Position numbers and translations under genes: made by a program. Under the pieces are notes generated by a model. That model was not told where the DNA came from. It ran no database searches and worked only from the letters and a program-made list of their open reading frames with translations. From NCBI RefSeq assembly GCF_007421815.1, contig NZ_VLNT01000002.1, positions 268,634 to 332,633 of the forward strand: a DNA stretch of 64,000 nt, written 5' to 3'. Positions 33,122 to 41,773 of this stretch are shown one piece after another. The stretch's first letter is position 1. Every line of letters begins with the position of its first letter. Source of the DNA: Aeromicrobium piscarium (GTDB taxonomy: Bacteria; Actinomycetota; Actinomycetes; Propionibacteriales; Nocardioidaceae).

Positions 33122-34402
33122 TCAGCCTCGCCGTACGCCCTCGGAGGATCGGGGCTCGGCCGAGGGCAGATGGGCCCGCCAGGCGAAGGCCACGATCAAC
33201 AGGCAGCCGGTGGCCACGAGCGCACCCGCACCGAACATCTGGGGGTAGCTCCACTGCACGGCGAGCGCGGCGAGCACCACGGGGGCGAAGAAGCCGAGAT
33301 AGGTCAACGAGTAGTACACGGCCGTTAGCCCGGCGAGGTCGTCGGGGCGCGCGATGCGCTGGACCTCGCTCAGGCTCGCGACGAGCGCGAGTCCGTAGCC
33401 CGCACCCAGTACGGCGGCCGCCGCGATCGTCGTCACCAGATCCAGCCGGGCCGCTGCCACCGCTCCGAGCGCCATGCCGACCGCGACGATGGTCATCGCG
33501 ATCACCGAGGCCCGTGCGCTGTCGCTGGTGTCGATGAGCCGGCCGAGCACCTGGATCCCGACGCCGCAGCCGAGCCCGAGCACCGTCAGAGCCCCGGCGA
33601 AGGCGACGGCTCGCCCGGTGACCTGATCCATCATGAGCGCCGGCAGCACCGCGTAGGCCGAGGCCGCGCATCCGAAGACCCAGGGGGCGACGGGGACGAC
33701 GACCCGCCAGAAGCGCCGGTGCGCCGCGGCAGGGACCTTCAGATCATCGATCAGGCGACTGGGTGACACCGTCTCCCGCGGCCGGGTCTCCGGAACGACC
33801 AAGAGCCAGAGTCCGCCGCCGAGAGCGAGCAGGGCGTGCAGGACATAGGCCAGATGGGTCGGCCACGGCGCCCACTGCGCCAGGCCGGCGGCGACCCCCG
33901 CGCCCAGCAGGAACCCGAGGGTCAGGGAGAGGCCCGCACGGCGCGCACCGGCGGAGGAATCGATGTTCGCGCCCTGTCGTGCGGCGCTATCGGTCAGCTC
34001 CTTGACCCAGGTCGTCCCGATCGCCATCACCAGGCCGAGCGCCACGCCGCACAGCACGCGTCCCAGCGCGAGCACGACTGCCGATGTCTCTCCGAGTGCG
34101 AGCACGAGGGAACCCGCGACCGCGATCGGGGCCGCCGGCAGGAGCATCGGGCGGCGACCGTAGCGATCCGACAGCGGGCCACCGAGCAGCAGCGCCGGGA
34201 CGATGCCGAGCACATAGGCGGCCAGGAGGGCGTCGACCGTCACGGTCGAGAAATCGCTGACCTCGCGATACATGACGAGCAGCGGGGTGAACTCGTTGCC
34301 GCCCCAGGCGACCACGAGCATGACCGCCGCTACCGGCCACCACGAGCGGGACCCGACGGTCGACGCCGGCTGCTGGACGGTCACCTCGGCCGTCCTGCTC
34401 AC
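33122..34402 (-). CDS. Major facilitator superfamily transporter
   Basis: The 426-residue protein has twelve predicted helices. The MFS motif between helices 2 and 3 is GGPLSDRYGRRPMLL (about 74-88), and VLGLGCGVGIQVLGRLID marks the second half. Its GTG overlaps the stop of the GntR gene, so regulator and transporter are one unit. The substrate is not evident; a small organic acid would fit the FCD-type regulator. Confidence 0.9.
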   Translation of the reverse strand: MSRTAEVTVQQPASTVGSRSWWPVAAVMLVVAWGGNEFTPLLVMYREVSDFSTVTVDALLAAYVLGIVPALLLGGPLSDRYGRRPMLLPAAPIAVAGSLVLALGETSAVVLALGRVLCGVALGLVMAIGTTWVKELTDSAARQGANIDSSAGARRAGLSLTLGFLLGAGVAAGLAQWAPWPTHLAYVLHALLALGGGLWLLVVPETRPRETVSPSRLIDDLKVPAAAHRRFWRVVVPVAPWVFGCAASAYAVLPALMMDQVTGRAVAFAGALTVLGLGCGVGIQVLGRLIDTSDSARASVIAMTIVAVGMALGAVAAARLDLVTTIAAAAVLGAGYGLALVASLSEVQRIARPDDLAGLTAVYYSLTYLGFFAPVVLAALAVQWSYPQMFGAGALVATGCLLIVAFAWRAHLPSAEPRSSEGVRRG

Positions 34403-35055
34403 AGGCCCGCCCTCGCGTCGTCGAGATGCTCGCCGATGAGCCGCTCGAAGGCGGCGGGGTCGCGCTGCTCTATCGCATCGAGCAGTGCCCGATGCCCTTG
34501 CACGAAGACGGTGACACGGCTGGCATCCCAGCGAACGCTGTGGGCGATCATGCGCTGCTGCCGCTCGCGCAGACCGACTGAGAATCGCCGCAGCACCTCG
34601 TTGCCGCCCGCCTCCACGATCTCCTGGTGGAAGCGTGCGTCGAGGGCCGCGTAGCCGGCCAGGTCGCCGTCCAGCACTGCCCCTTCCTGGGCGGCGAGCA
34701 GCTCGCTCAACAGCTCCACGAGACGCCGGTGGGCGGCGGGAGGCAGCTCTGTGGCCGTCCGACCCGCGTGGGTCTCGACGAGCAGTCGCGCCTCGAGCAC
34801 GTCATCGGCCTCCACCGCGCTGACCGGCACCACGAGCGCGCCACGTTTCGGGAAGAGGCGCAACAGTCCCTCGGCCTCCAATCTCAAGAAGGCCTCGCGC
34901 ACCGGGGTCCGGCTGATGCCCAGCTGCGCCGAGATCTCGCCCTCGCTGGTCATGCTGCCGCCCACGAGCTCTCCGCTCAGCAGCCTCTCCTTCACGACCC
35001 GATAGGCACGCTCGGTCACCGGCACTGTCTCAACCTGCATAGATACATCTTGCAT
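34399..35055 (-). CDS. GntR-family regulator, FCD (FadR-type) subclass
   Basis: The 218-residue protein has a winged helix (ISAQLGISRTPVREAFLRLE, about 41-60) and a helical FCD ligand domain. The usual metal-binding Asp/His positions are visible as DARFHQEI and GHRALLDAI. It likely controls itself and the MFS gene. ATG 35055 and ATG 35040 both lie inside an inverted repeat, so the true start is uncertain by five codons. Confidence 0.9.
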   Translation of the reverse strand: MQDVSMQVETVPVTERAYRVVKERLLSGELVGGSMTSEGEISAQLGISRTPVREAFLRLEAEGLLRLFPKRGALVVPVSAVEADDVLEARLLVETHAGRTATELPPAAHRRLVELLSELLAAQEGAVLDGDLAGYAALDARFHQEIVEAGGNEVLRRFSVGLRERQQRMIAHSVRWDASRVTVFVQGHRALLDAIEQRDPAAFERLIGEHLDDARAGL

Positions 35056-35059
35056 CTAT
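35039..35059. promoter_or_regulatory. GntR operator over its own start codons
   Basis: ATAGAT (35039-35044) and ATCTAT (35054-35059) are inverted copies nine bases apart, in an AT-rich island. Both candidate GntR start codons fall inside, and the divergent gene at 35102 begins 43 bases away. This points to autorepression and perhaps control of both directions. Confidence 0.6.
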
Positions 35060-35101
35060 CACGTCGTGGCATCATCAGCGGGGCATGGGAGACTGCGGGT
35101 G

Positions 35102-35854
35102 ATGGAGTACCAACGCTTTCGCATGGATCCCCGCCTGGCGGGAGCTATAGGACCGATCGCCTCCGAACCGGCCGGGCAAGACCTTATGGAGCGGCTGAGA
35201 TCACTGGTCGAGACCGCTTCCCCCTCTCCCGCTGGTAAGCATCTGACCGTGGCTGTCAGCGCCTACCAGCACCTCCTCGAGCACGTCGGCGACGGCGGAC
35301 TCACCCTGACCGGCGCGAACTACCTCAAGCCCTCAGATGTTCGGGTGATCGCGGACGGACTGCCCTCGATGGCCGAGTGGATCTTTCCCATCACCCGAGA
35401 AGTGAACGTGCTCCCGGTCCACGGATTCCGGGTCTCCGCCGAAAGGCTGGGACTGGTCCGTCGTCGGCAGGGATCGCTGTCGCTCACCCGAGCCGGGCGG
35501 GATGCCCGCAACGACCCGCGTCTCCTTTGGGACCGCCTGCGGCAACGACTCCTCCCCACCGCCCCGGCTTTCGACGTGGCCGCCGGGGCCATCGTGGCTC
35601 TCCACCTGGCCACCACACCCCGCTTCGCCATCGACTCCCAGGACATCTCCCACATACTCACGGCCCTGGGGTGGGCGCATGCGGGTGGCCGTCCCGTCCT
35701 CGCGAGCGACGTGATCGCCGTTCGCAACACCCTCTGGGACTGCGTCGGGAATGTCGGTCCGTGGGCGGGAACGCGGTGGGAGCGGCGCCTCAGCCAGGAC
35801 GCGGTGTCGTTGATCCGTGACGCACTCGTCACGCAGGTGCCCCTCGAGGGCTGA
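35102..35854 (+). CDS. Hypothetical protein, divergent from gntR
   Basis: The 250-residue protein is soluble and mostly helical. The stretch LTLTGANYLKPSDVRVIADG (about 67-86), followed by AERLGLVRRRQGSLSLTRAG, resembles a helix-wing module seen after pRiA4b ORF-3-like domains, but that domain is absent. The second half (about 150-250) is unlike anything I know. ATG 35102 was chosen over an earlier ATG at 35066 because the latter overlaps the gntR control region. Function is unknown. Confidence 0.65.
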   Translation: MEYQRFRMDPRLAGAIGPIASEPAGQDLMERLRSLVETASPSPAGKHLTVAVSAYQHLLEHVGDGGLTLTGANYLKPSDVRVIADGLPSMAEWIFPITREVNVLPVHGFRVSAERLGLVRRRQGSLSLTRAGRDARNDPRLLWDRLRQRLLPTAPAFDVAAGAIVALHLATTPRFAIDSQDISHILTALGWAHAGGRPVLASDVIAVRNTLWDCVGNVGPWAGTRWERRLSQDAVSLIRDALVTQVPLEG

Positions 35855-35885
35855 ACCGATGATCACCAACCTCTAGGCTCGCCGC

Positions 35886-36569
35886 ATGGCCATCGTTCTG
35901 CTCGTCCGGCACGGCCGGACCACCGCCAACTCCGCGGGCATCCTGGCGGGCCGCTCCCCCGGCGTCCTCCTCGACGAGACCGGGCACGATCAGGCGACCC
36001 GGATGGGGCAGCGGCTCGCCGACGCCCCGCTCGTCCGCGTGGTGACGAGCCCCTTGGAACGGTGCCGTGAGACATCGCAGGCGATCCTCGATCACCAGGA
36101 GATCGCCGTGGACCTGATCGCGGACGAGGCGATCACCGAATGCGACTACGGACGATGGCAGGGACGGGCGCTGAAGGAGCTGGCCGGCGAACCGCTGTGG
36201 TCGACCGTGCAGGCACAGCCCTCGGCGGCGGTATTCCCCGAGGGAGAGTCGCTGGCCGCGATGCAGGCACGCGCGGTCGCGGCAGTGCGCCGCATCGACG
36301 CCGCCGTGGAGGCCGAGCACGGCCCCGGCGCGGTCTGGGCGGCCGTCTCGCACGGCGACATCATCAAGTCGGTCCTCGCCGACGCCCTCGGCATGCACCT
36401 GGACCTGTTCCAGCGACTGCATGTCGATCCGGCCTCCGTCTCGATCGTCCGGTACGGCCGACAACGTCCCGATGTCGTCTGCAGCAACTCCTCGGCGGGC
36501 GACCTGGGATGGCTGCGAGGTGCCGGTGAGGCGGGGGACGCACCGGTCGGCGGCGGTGCGGGCCGCTAG
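35886..36569 (+). CDS. Histidine-phosphatase superfamily protein, MSMEG_4193 family
   Basis: The 227-residue protein has the phosphohistidine motif LLVRHGRTTAN (about 5-15), the second arginine in SPLERCRETSQ, ECDYGRWQG, and the catalytic histidine in VSHGDIIKS. This matches the MSMEG_4193/Rv2135c group, annotated as phosphomutase-like but of unknown substrate. It is the first gene of a trio (with DUF3090 and SCO1664) often seen near mshC in actinobacteria. TAGGCT lies six bases before the ATG, suggesting a leaderless message. Confidence 0.9.
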   Translation: MAIVLLVRHGRTTANSAGILAGRSPGVLLDETGHDQATRMGQRLADAPLVRVVTSPLERCRETSQAILDHQEIAVDLIADEAITECDYGRWQGRALKELAGEPLWSTVQAQPSAAVFPEGESLAAMQARAVAAVRRIDAAVEAEHGPGAVWAAVSHGDIIKSVLADALGMHLDLFQRLHVDPASVSIVRYGRQRPDVVCSNSSAGDLGWLRGAGEAGDAPVGGGAGR

Positions 36570-36629
36570 CGGCCCTCGGCCCCGACTCGGACCTCGCGAG
36601 TTTCCCCGGCCACGCTCTAGGCTGGAGAC

Positions 36630-37190
36630 ATGGCGACGGTGGTGCACGACTTCGATTGGCCGGACCGGCTCGTGGTGGGAACAGTCGGGCCTCCCGGGCA
36701 TCGCACGTTCTACCTGCAGGCTCGCGACGGTGAACGACTGATGAGCGTCGGCCTGGAGAAGGAGCAGTCGGCCGTACTCGCCGATCGTCTCGACGAACTG
36801 CTCGACGAGCTCATGTCGATGGACGGCAATCCCGCCAGCATCCCGGCCACCGCTCCGGACGGCCTCGACGATCACGCTCCCCTCGAGGAGCCGGTCGAGG
36901 AGCAGTTCCGCGTGGGTCTGATGACGCTGGGATGGGACCCGAGCACGGCCCAGGTGGTGATCGAGGCCCATCCTCTCGTCGAGATCGAGGGGGATCCCGC
37001 GGCCATGCCCGCCCCCGATCCCGAGGACTCCCCCGAGGTGCTCCAGGTGCGCATCCCCGTGGGAGCAGCCCGATCCTTCAGCAAGCGCACGCGCGAGATC
37101 GTGCTCGCCGGACGGCCGTTCTGCCCGCTGTGCCTCGGCCCCATCGACCCGGAGGGCCACGAATGCCCCCAGGTCGGGGAGTTCGAGTAA
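36630..37190 (+). CDS. DUF3090 family protein
   Basis: The 186-residue protein matches DUF3090 (TIGR03847). It has FDWPDRLVVGTVGPPGHRTF at the start, RIPVGAARSFSKRTREIVLA near 140, and a C-terminal zinc-ribbon-like CPLCLGPIDPEGHECP with two CxxC/HxC pairs. The function is unknown; it travels with the MSMEG_4193 and SCO1664 families. TAGGCT lies six bases before the ATG. Confidence 0.92.
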   Translation: MATVVHDFDWPDRLVVGTVGPPGHRTFYLQARDGERLMSVGLEKEQSAVLADRLDELLDELMSMDGNPASIPATAPDGLDDHAPLEEPVEEQFRVGLMTLGWDPSTAQVVIEAHPLVEIEGDPAAMPAPDPEDSPEVLQVRIPVGAARSFSKRTREIVLAGRPFCPLCLGPIDPEGHECPQVGEFE

Positions 37191-37216
37191 GAGGCACGGC
37201 CGCCTTCCGCCCGAAT

Positions 37217-37302
37217 GGGCGGTGATTTACGCACCTCTCGCCGCCCGTGAGAGGTGCGCAGGTCACCGCCCCGGGACGTGAGGGGTGCGTAAATCACCGC
37301 CC
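37217..37302. repeat. Three-part palindromic repeat, family A
   Basis: A forward unit GGGCGGTGATTTACGCACCT (first 20 of 23 bases, 37217-37239) is followed by two inverted units at 37249-37271 and 37280-37302. The forward unit can pair with either. It differs from the third by one base and from the second by four. This gives two alternative hairpins. A two-unit relative lies at 38086-38140, so the units flank the G5-domain gene on both sides. Confidence 0.8.
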
Positions 37303-37436
37303 ACGGGGAAAGGTGAGACGTTGTTCAGGGCCCCGCCCGACTGAGCCTTTCGGACTAGTAAGTCCGCTCCGAAAGCGCCATTGTCACTGCGAGTTACACC
37401 GCGAGACCATCGTCCGGGATCGATCGAGGAGATGAC

Positions 37437-38072
37437 GTGAAGCAGTGGTTCTTGTCCCATACCGTCGGTCAGCGGATGGGATTGAGCGCGGGTGCCGCGC
37501 TCATCGCTCTGGTGACCCTGGCCGCCGGCGCGGGAGCGATCGCGCCCCAGGAGACCGAACCATCACCCACCAGGGCGACCGCATCGGCCAGCCCGTCGCC
37601 CACCGCGCCGAAACCGGTAGTCCTCCACCGCACCGAGACGATCACCGAGGAGATCTCCTTCGACAGCAGCACCGTCGAGGACAGTGATCTCGAGGTCGGA
37701 CAGACCCGCGTTCAGACCGCAGGCGTGCCGGGACAGCTCGAACGTACCTTCCGCGTCACGCACACCGATGGCGAAGAGACGGCCCGCGAGCAGGTATCCG
37801 AACGGGTCGTCACCGAGCCGGTGCACGAGGTTATCGCACACGGCACTCGCCAACCGGCCCCGCCTCCGCCGCCGGAGCCCGCGGCACCGGCGCCGGCCAC
37901 CTGCCCGAATGGGACCTACGTCAACTCTGCGGGCAATTCGGTCTGCCGCCCCCACGAGAGCGACCAGGCGCCGGCGGGTGCCACCGCCCGCTGCCAGGAC
38001 GGGACCTACAGCCATAGCCAGAGCCGCCGCGGGACCTGTTCGGGCCACGGAGGCGTCGCCGCCTGGCTCTGA
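37437..38072 (+). CDS. Secreted G5-domain and DUF3761 protein
   Basis: The 211-residue protein has a signal/anchor at about 15-35, a Thr/Ser/Pro-rich linker, and a G5 domain (about 60-138, from KPVVLHRTETITEEI to HEVIAHGT). A proline-rich hinge follows, then a cysteine-rich DUF3761 C-terminus (CPNGTYVNSAGNSVCRP, RRGTCSGHGGVAAWL). G5 domains bind peptidoglycan sugars in Rpf and other wall proteins, so a cell-wall location is likely. GTG 37437 has AGGAG about seven bases upstream. It interrupts the DUF3090/SCO1664 pair and has repeats on both sides, suggesting insertion. Confidence 0.85.
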   Translation: MKQWFLSHTVGQRMGLSAGAALIALVTLAAGAGAIAPQETEPSPTRATASASPSPTAPKPVVLHRTETITEEISFDSSTVEDSDLEVGQTRVQTAGVPGQLERTFRVTHTDGEETAREQVSERVVTEPVHEVIAHGTRQPAPPPPPEPAAPAPATCPNGTYVNSAGNSVCRPHESDQAPAGATARCQDGTYSHSQSRRGTCSGHGGVAAWL

Positions 38073-38085
38073 CCCATTCATCGCT

Positions 38086-38140
38086 GGGCGGTGACCTGCG
38101 CACCTTTCGCCAGCCGTGAGAGGTGCGCGGGTCACCGTGC
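38086..38140. repeat. Palindromic repeat, family A (second site)
   Basis: GGGCGGTGACCTGCGCACCT opens the left arm (38086-38108), and the inverted arm is 38118-38140. The arms match the units at 37217-37302 closely, especially the second unit. It follows the G5 gene and precedes the SCO1664 family gene. Confidence 0.78.
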
Positions 38141-38169
38141 CGCGGCCGGGGAGTCCTACCATGGGCGCC

Positions 38170-38937
38170 ATGGTCGAGTCGTCCGATGTCGCTCCTGAGC
38201 TGGTCCTCGAAGGGCGCATCCTGCCCGCCTCGAATGCCACCTTCTACGGGCATCTCGGCGACACCCCCGTCGTCTACAAGCCGGTGGCGGGCGAGCGGCC
38301 GTTGTGGGATTTCCCCGGCGCCGTGCTGGCACATCGGGAGATCGCCGCGCGACTCGTGTCCGAGACCCTCGGATGGGACATCGTGCCGCCGACCTGGCTC
38401 GGTGACGGTCCGCACGGCGAAGGGATGATCCAGATCTGGCAGGAGACGGATCCGGCACAGGAACCGGTCACCATCGTGCCGGCCGGCGAGGTTCCCGAGT
38501 CCGGGTGGAAGCACGTGCTCGACGGGGTGGACGCCGACGAGCAGCCGGTCTCCGTCATCCACGAGGACTCCGCGGCGCTACGGCGCATGGCGGTCTTCGA
38601 TGTGCTCGTCAACAATGCCGACCGCAAGGGGGGCCACGTCCTCGCGATGCCCGGCGGGCACCGTCACGGCGTCGACCACGGACTCACCTTCCACACGGAA
38701 CCGAAGCTGCGCACGGTGTTGTGGGGGTGGATCGGCGAACCGCTGACCGATGACGAGCGAGCCGGTGCCGCCCGGGTGCTCGCCGCCCTCGACGGCGAAC
38801 TCGGAGCCCGCATCCGCGAGCTGCTCGCTGAGCCGGAGATCGACGCCTTGCGGCACCGTGTCGACAGCCTGTGCCAAGCCGGCCGGTTCCCGTCCCCCGT
38901 GGGAGAGATGCCGCCGGTCCCCTGGCCGCCGTTCTGA
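38170..38937 (+). CDS. SCO1664 family protein (PI3/4-kinase-like fold)
   Basis: The 255-residue protein matches the SCO1664 family (TIGR03843), distantly related to phosphatidylinositol 3/4-kinases. Visible parts are [28 protein letters not shown] with the probable ATP-binding lysine, [18 protein letters not shown] (catalytic-loop-like) and [10 protein letters not shown] (DFG-like metal site). The substrate is unknown. ATG 38170 was chosen because TACCAT lies seven bases before it; ATG 38161 is also possible. Confidence 0.88.
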   Translation: MVESSDVAPELVLEGRILPASNATFYGHLGDTPVVYKPVAGERPLWDFPGAVLAHREIAARLVSETLGWDIVPPTWLGDGPHGEGMIQIWQETDPAQEPVTIVPAGEVPESGWKHVLDGVDADEQPVSVIHEDSAALRRMAVFDVLVNNADRKGGHVLAMPGGHRHGVDHGLTFHTEPKLRTVLWGWIGEPLTDDERAGAARVLAALDGELGARIRELLAEPEIDALRHRVDSLCQAGRFPSPVGEMPPVPWPPF

Positions 38938-38971
38938 GCACGGCGGGCGAGACGCGCGGTACCGTAAACCT

Positions 38972-39313
38972 GTGAGCAGGATCTTCACCATGAGCTTCGC
39001 CTCCGTCTATCCGCTCTACCTCGCCAAGGTCGAGCGGAAGGGCCGCACGAAGGCCGAGCTCGACGCGGTGATCGAGTGGCTGACGGGATTCGACGAGGGC
39101 GAGCTGCAGCATCATCTCGACGCCGAGACGACCTTCGAGGAGTTCTTCGCCGACGCGCGGCTGAACTCTGCTGTCTCGCTCATCACGGGCGTGGTGTGCG
39201 GCGTGCGCGTCGAGGAGATCGAGGATCCCCTGATGCAGAAGATCCGCTACCTCGACAAGCTGGTCGACGAGCTGGCCAAGGGCAAAGCCCTCGAGAAGGT
39301 CCTTCGGGCCTGA
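38972..39313 (+). CDS. DUF2200 family protein
   Basis: The 113-residue cytosolic protein matches DUF2200: [20 protein letters not shown] at the start, [12 protein letters not shown], and [19 protein letters not shown] at the C-terminus. The family is widespread and uncharacterised. GTG 38972 is preceded by TACCGT at a six-base distance with no ribosome site, consistent with a leaderless message. The longer frame upstream overlaps SCO1664 and was rejected. Confidence 0.9.
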   Translation: MSRIFTMSFASVYPLYLAKVERKGRTKAELDAVIEWLTGFDEGELQHHLDAETTFEEFFADARLNSAVSLITGVVCGVRVEEIEDPLMQKIRYLDKLVDELAKGKALEKVLRA

Positions 39314-39408
39314 GGCGTTGAGTCAGCGTCCATCCCCAGATTAAAGAGGCGGGCCACCATCCATCCTCCTCGCGAAACGACGCCGTCTCACCGCTCTCTG
39401 CGCGCTCA

Positions 39409-40593
39409 TCAGGCTCGTGGATCCGGCTCGGCGTGCACCTGCCGGCCCCGCGCCAGGACCAGGCTCGGCGAACGCAGGTGACGCAGGTCGTCCCGGGGAT
39501 CGCCAGTGGCCAAGAGCAGATCCGCGGAGGCGCCGGGGTGCAGCACACCGACCGTTCCGCCTAGGCCCAGCAGATCGGCATTGGCCACTGTCGCGGCACG
39601 GAGAGCCGCGGTGTTGTCCAGGCCGGCCTCGGTCAACGCCAGCAGCTCGGGCAGGATCTGACCGTGGGGAAAGTGGCGCCCTGAGTCACTGCCGACGCCG
39701 ATCCGCACGCCGGCCCGCAACGCGCGGGCGAGGGAGTCGATCTTGGACTGGTAGAGCCGCGTCGCATTCTCGGCGATGCGGGCATCCCAGCCGTCGACAT
39801 TGTCGGCAATCCGCCGGTACACCGCTTGAGTGGGCACCAGGACCGTGTCGCTGTTCCGCAGCGCCTCGATGCCGTCGTCGTCCAGAAGGGCGGCGTGCTC
39901 CACCGAAGTCACTCCCAGCCCGACCGCCAGCACGACAGCCGCGGACGAATGGGCGTGGACGGCCACGGGGACGTCGACGGCCTGCGCCTCGGTGACGAGG
40001 GCCTCGATCTCATCCGGCCGTAGCTGCATCGCGTCGGGACGCTCGTCGACATTGGCCGATCCTCCCGTCAACATGATCTTGATGAGGTCGGCACCAGCGC
40101 CGATCTGCTCGCGCACCGCCTTACGCGCCTCATAGGGGCCGTCGACCGGGCGGCCGAAGTAGTGGATGTGACCGCCGGTGGCGACGATGGGCTTGCCCGC
40201 GGCGAGGATCCGCGGGCCGGGCACGTCGCCGCGTTCGATCGCGTCGCGCAGTTCGAGGTCGACATGCTGGTGTCCGCCGAGGTCACGACACGTGGTGACA
40301 CCACCTGCGAGGGTCTGCTGAGCGGCGCGCGCCGACAGGAACGGGCTCGGCGGGTAGAACGCGTCGACCTCGGGAGCCTCCACGTGCAGCGTCAGATGAC
40401 TGTGGGCGTCGATCAGTCCGGGGACCACCCACCCACCGTCGACGCTCACCCGCCGCTCGTTCTCGCGAGGACTCGCCGTCGCGGTCGGCTCCACCGCGAC
40501 CACCGTCCCGTCCTCGATGAGGAGGTCGTGGCCGGTCACCGCCTCCGTGGTGTCCAGCAGCAGGGCGTCGGCTCCGGTCAGTCGGGTCAGCAA
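39409..40593 (-). CDS. Amidohydrolase (imidazolonepropionase/prolidase-like)
   Basis: The 394-residue metal-dependent hydrolase has HxH in DAHSHLTLH (about 67-75), a probable carboxylated lysine in LIKIMLTGG, histidines in VHAHS and SVEHAALLD, and the active-site Asp in GVGSDSG. Relatives cleave cyclic amides or peptides such as Xaa-Pro. I chose TTG 40593 because GAGGAG lies just upstream and the fold begins there. It is the last gene of the importer operon and probably acts on the imported compound. Confidence 0.86.
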   Translation of the reverse strand: MLTRLTGADALLLDTTEAVTGHDLLIEDGTVVAVEPTATASPRENERRVSVDGGWVVPGLIDAHSHLTLHVEAPEVDAFYPPSPFLSARAAQQTLAGGVTTCRDLGGHQHVDLELRDAIERGDVPGPRILAAGKPIVATGGHIHYFGRPVDGPYEARKAVREQIGAGADLIKIMLTGGSANVDERPDAMQLRPDEIEALVTEAQAVDVPVAVHAHSSAAVVLAVGLGVTSVEHAALLDDDGIEALRNSDTVLVPTQAVYRRIADNVDGWDARIAENATRLYQSKIDSLARALRAGVRIGVGSDSGRHFPHGQILPELLALTEAGLDNTAALRAATVANADLLGLGGTVGVLHPGASADLLLATGDPRDDLRHLRSPSLVLARGRQVHAEPDPRA

Positions 40594-40657
40594 GTGGTCT
40601 CCTCGATATCGGTGATGGTCCGCTCCCAGTCGGGAACGGGGTGACCTGGGTGGGTTC

Positions 40658-41773
40658 TCAAGGCAGGATCCGTGTCGCGGCCGTCGGCCAGGAGACGGCA
40701 CGGACACTGCCGCGTGGATGATCGGTCGCGAGGGAGCGCGGGCCGCGGACCGACAGAGCGGTGCCGTCGTCGGTGCGCAGCCGCAGTTCCGAGGCCGAGC
40801 CGAGGAACGAGACCGTCTCCACCGTGGCGTCGAGGATCCCGGTACCCGGCTCGGACATGGTGGTGTCCTCGGGACGGACGATGACCACGGCCTCCGCGCC
40901 GAGCGCGAGGACCGCTCCCGGGCCCGCGGTCCCCGATACGGCGATGCCCGAGCTCAGGGTCACGATGACGGCGTCGCGCCTCGTCTCCGCGACCGTGCCC
41001 TCCAAGAGATTCGCCGCGCCGATGAAGCCGGCGACGAACCTGGTCGCGGGATTCTCATAGATTTCCTGGGGTGTGCCAACCTGCTCCAGGCGGCCGTCGT
41101 TCATGACCGCGACCTGGTCGGCGATTGCCATCGCCTCCTCCTGATCGTGGGTGACGAAGACGGCCGTGATCGCGAGCTCCTGTTGGAGCCGTCGCAGCTC
41201 GGTGCGGGTGGAGGTGCGCAGTTGCGCGTCGAGGGCCGAGAACGGCTCGTCGAGCAGCAGCACCGAGGGATTGAGGATGAGGGCACGACCGACGGCCACG
41301 CGCTGCGCCTGTCCTCCGGACAGCGCGGCCGGACGCCGATCGGCCAGATGGCTCAACCCGAGCAGTTCGAGCATCTCCCCTACCCGGTCGGCCCGGTCGC
41401 GTTTGCCGATCTTGCGTCTGCGCAGCCCGTAGGCGAGGTTGCCGGCCACCGTCATGTGCGGGAACAGGGCGTAGTGCTGGAACACCATGGCGGTGTCGCG
41501 CCGGTGCGGCGGCACCCCGGCGATGTCGTGCCCGCGCAGGTGGATCTGCCCCTCGGTGCTGTCGACGAATCCGCCGAGCATCCGCAAGGTCGTGGTCTTG
41601 CCACAGCCCGACGGGCCCAGCAGCGCCGTGAGGCTGCCGCGCGGTATGTCGAGGGTGAGGTCGTCGACGGCCTTCACCTGTCCATAGCGCTTCGTGACGC
41701 CCCGGATCGACAGCTCGGTCTCGGGGGACTCGCCCTGCGCTGCGGCAGGGGCGGCCGGGTCGATGGCAGACAC
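40658..41773 (-). CDS. ABC importer ATPase, PotA-like
   Basis: The 371-residue ATPase has Walker A GPSGCGKTT, signature LSGGQAQRVAVGRAL, Walker B VLLLDEPFSALD and switch histidine FVTHDQEEA, followed by a TOBE domain (about 270-371). This is the PotA/FbpC class of the spermidine/putrescine/iron importers. GTG 41773 abuts the stop of the upstream permease. It is part of the operon starting at 45588. Confidence 0.93.
   Translation of the reverse strand: MSAIDPAAPAAAQGESPETELSIRGVTKRYGQVKAVDDLTLDIPRGSLTALLGPSGCGKTTTLRMLGGFVDSTEGQIHLRGHDIAGVPPHRRDTAMVFQHYALFPHMTVAGNLAYGLRRRKIGKRDRADRVGEMLELLGLSHLADRRPAALSGGQAQRVAVGRALILNPSVLLLDEPFSALDAQLRTSTRTELRRLQQELAITAVFVTHDQEEAMAIADQVAVMNDGRLEQVGTPQEIYENPATRFVAGFIGAANLLEGTVAETRRDAVIVTLSSGIAVSGTAGPGAVLALGAEAVVIVRPEDTTMSEPGTGILDATVETVSFLGSASELRLRTDDGTALSVRGPRSLATDHPRGSVRAVSWPTAATRILP

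Noticed and set aside
37303-37436. A riboswitch before the G5-domain gene
   Set aside because: A CGGACT/AGTCCG hairpin and nested CTTTCGG/CCGAAAG pairing exist, but I could not fit a known class such as ydaO.
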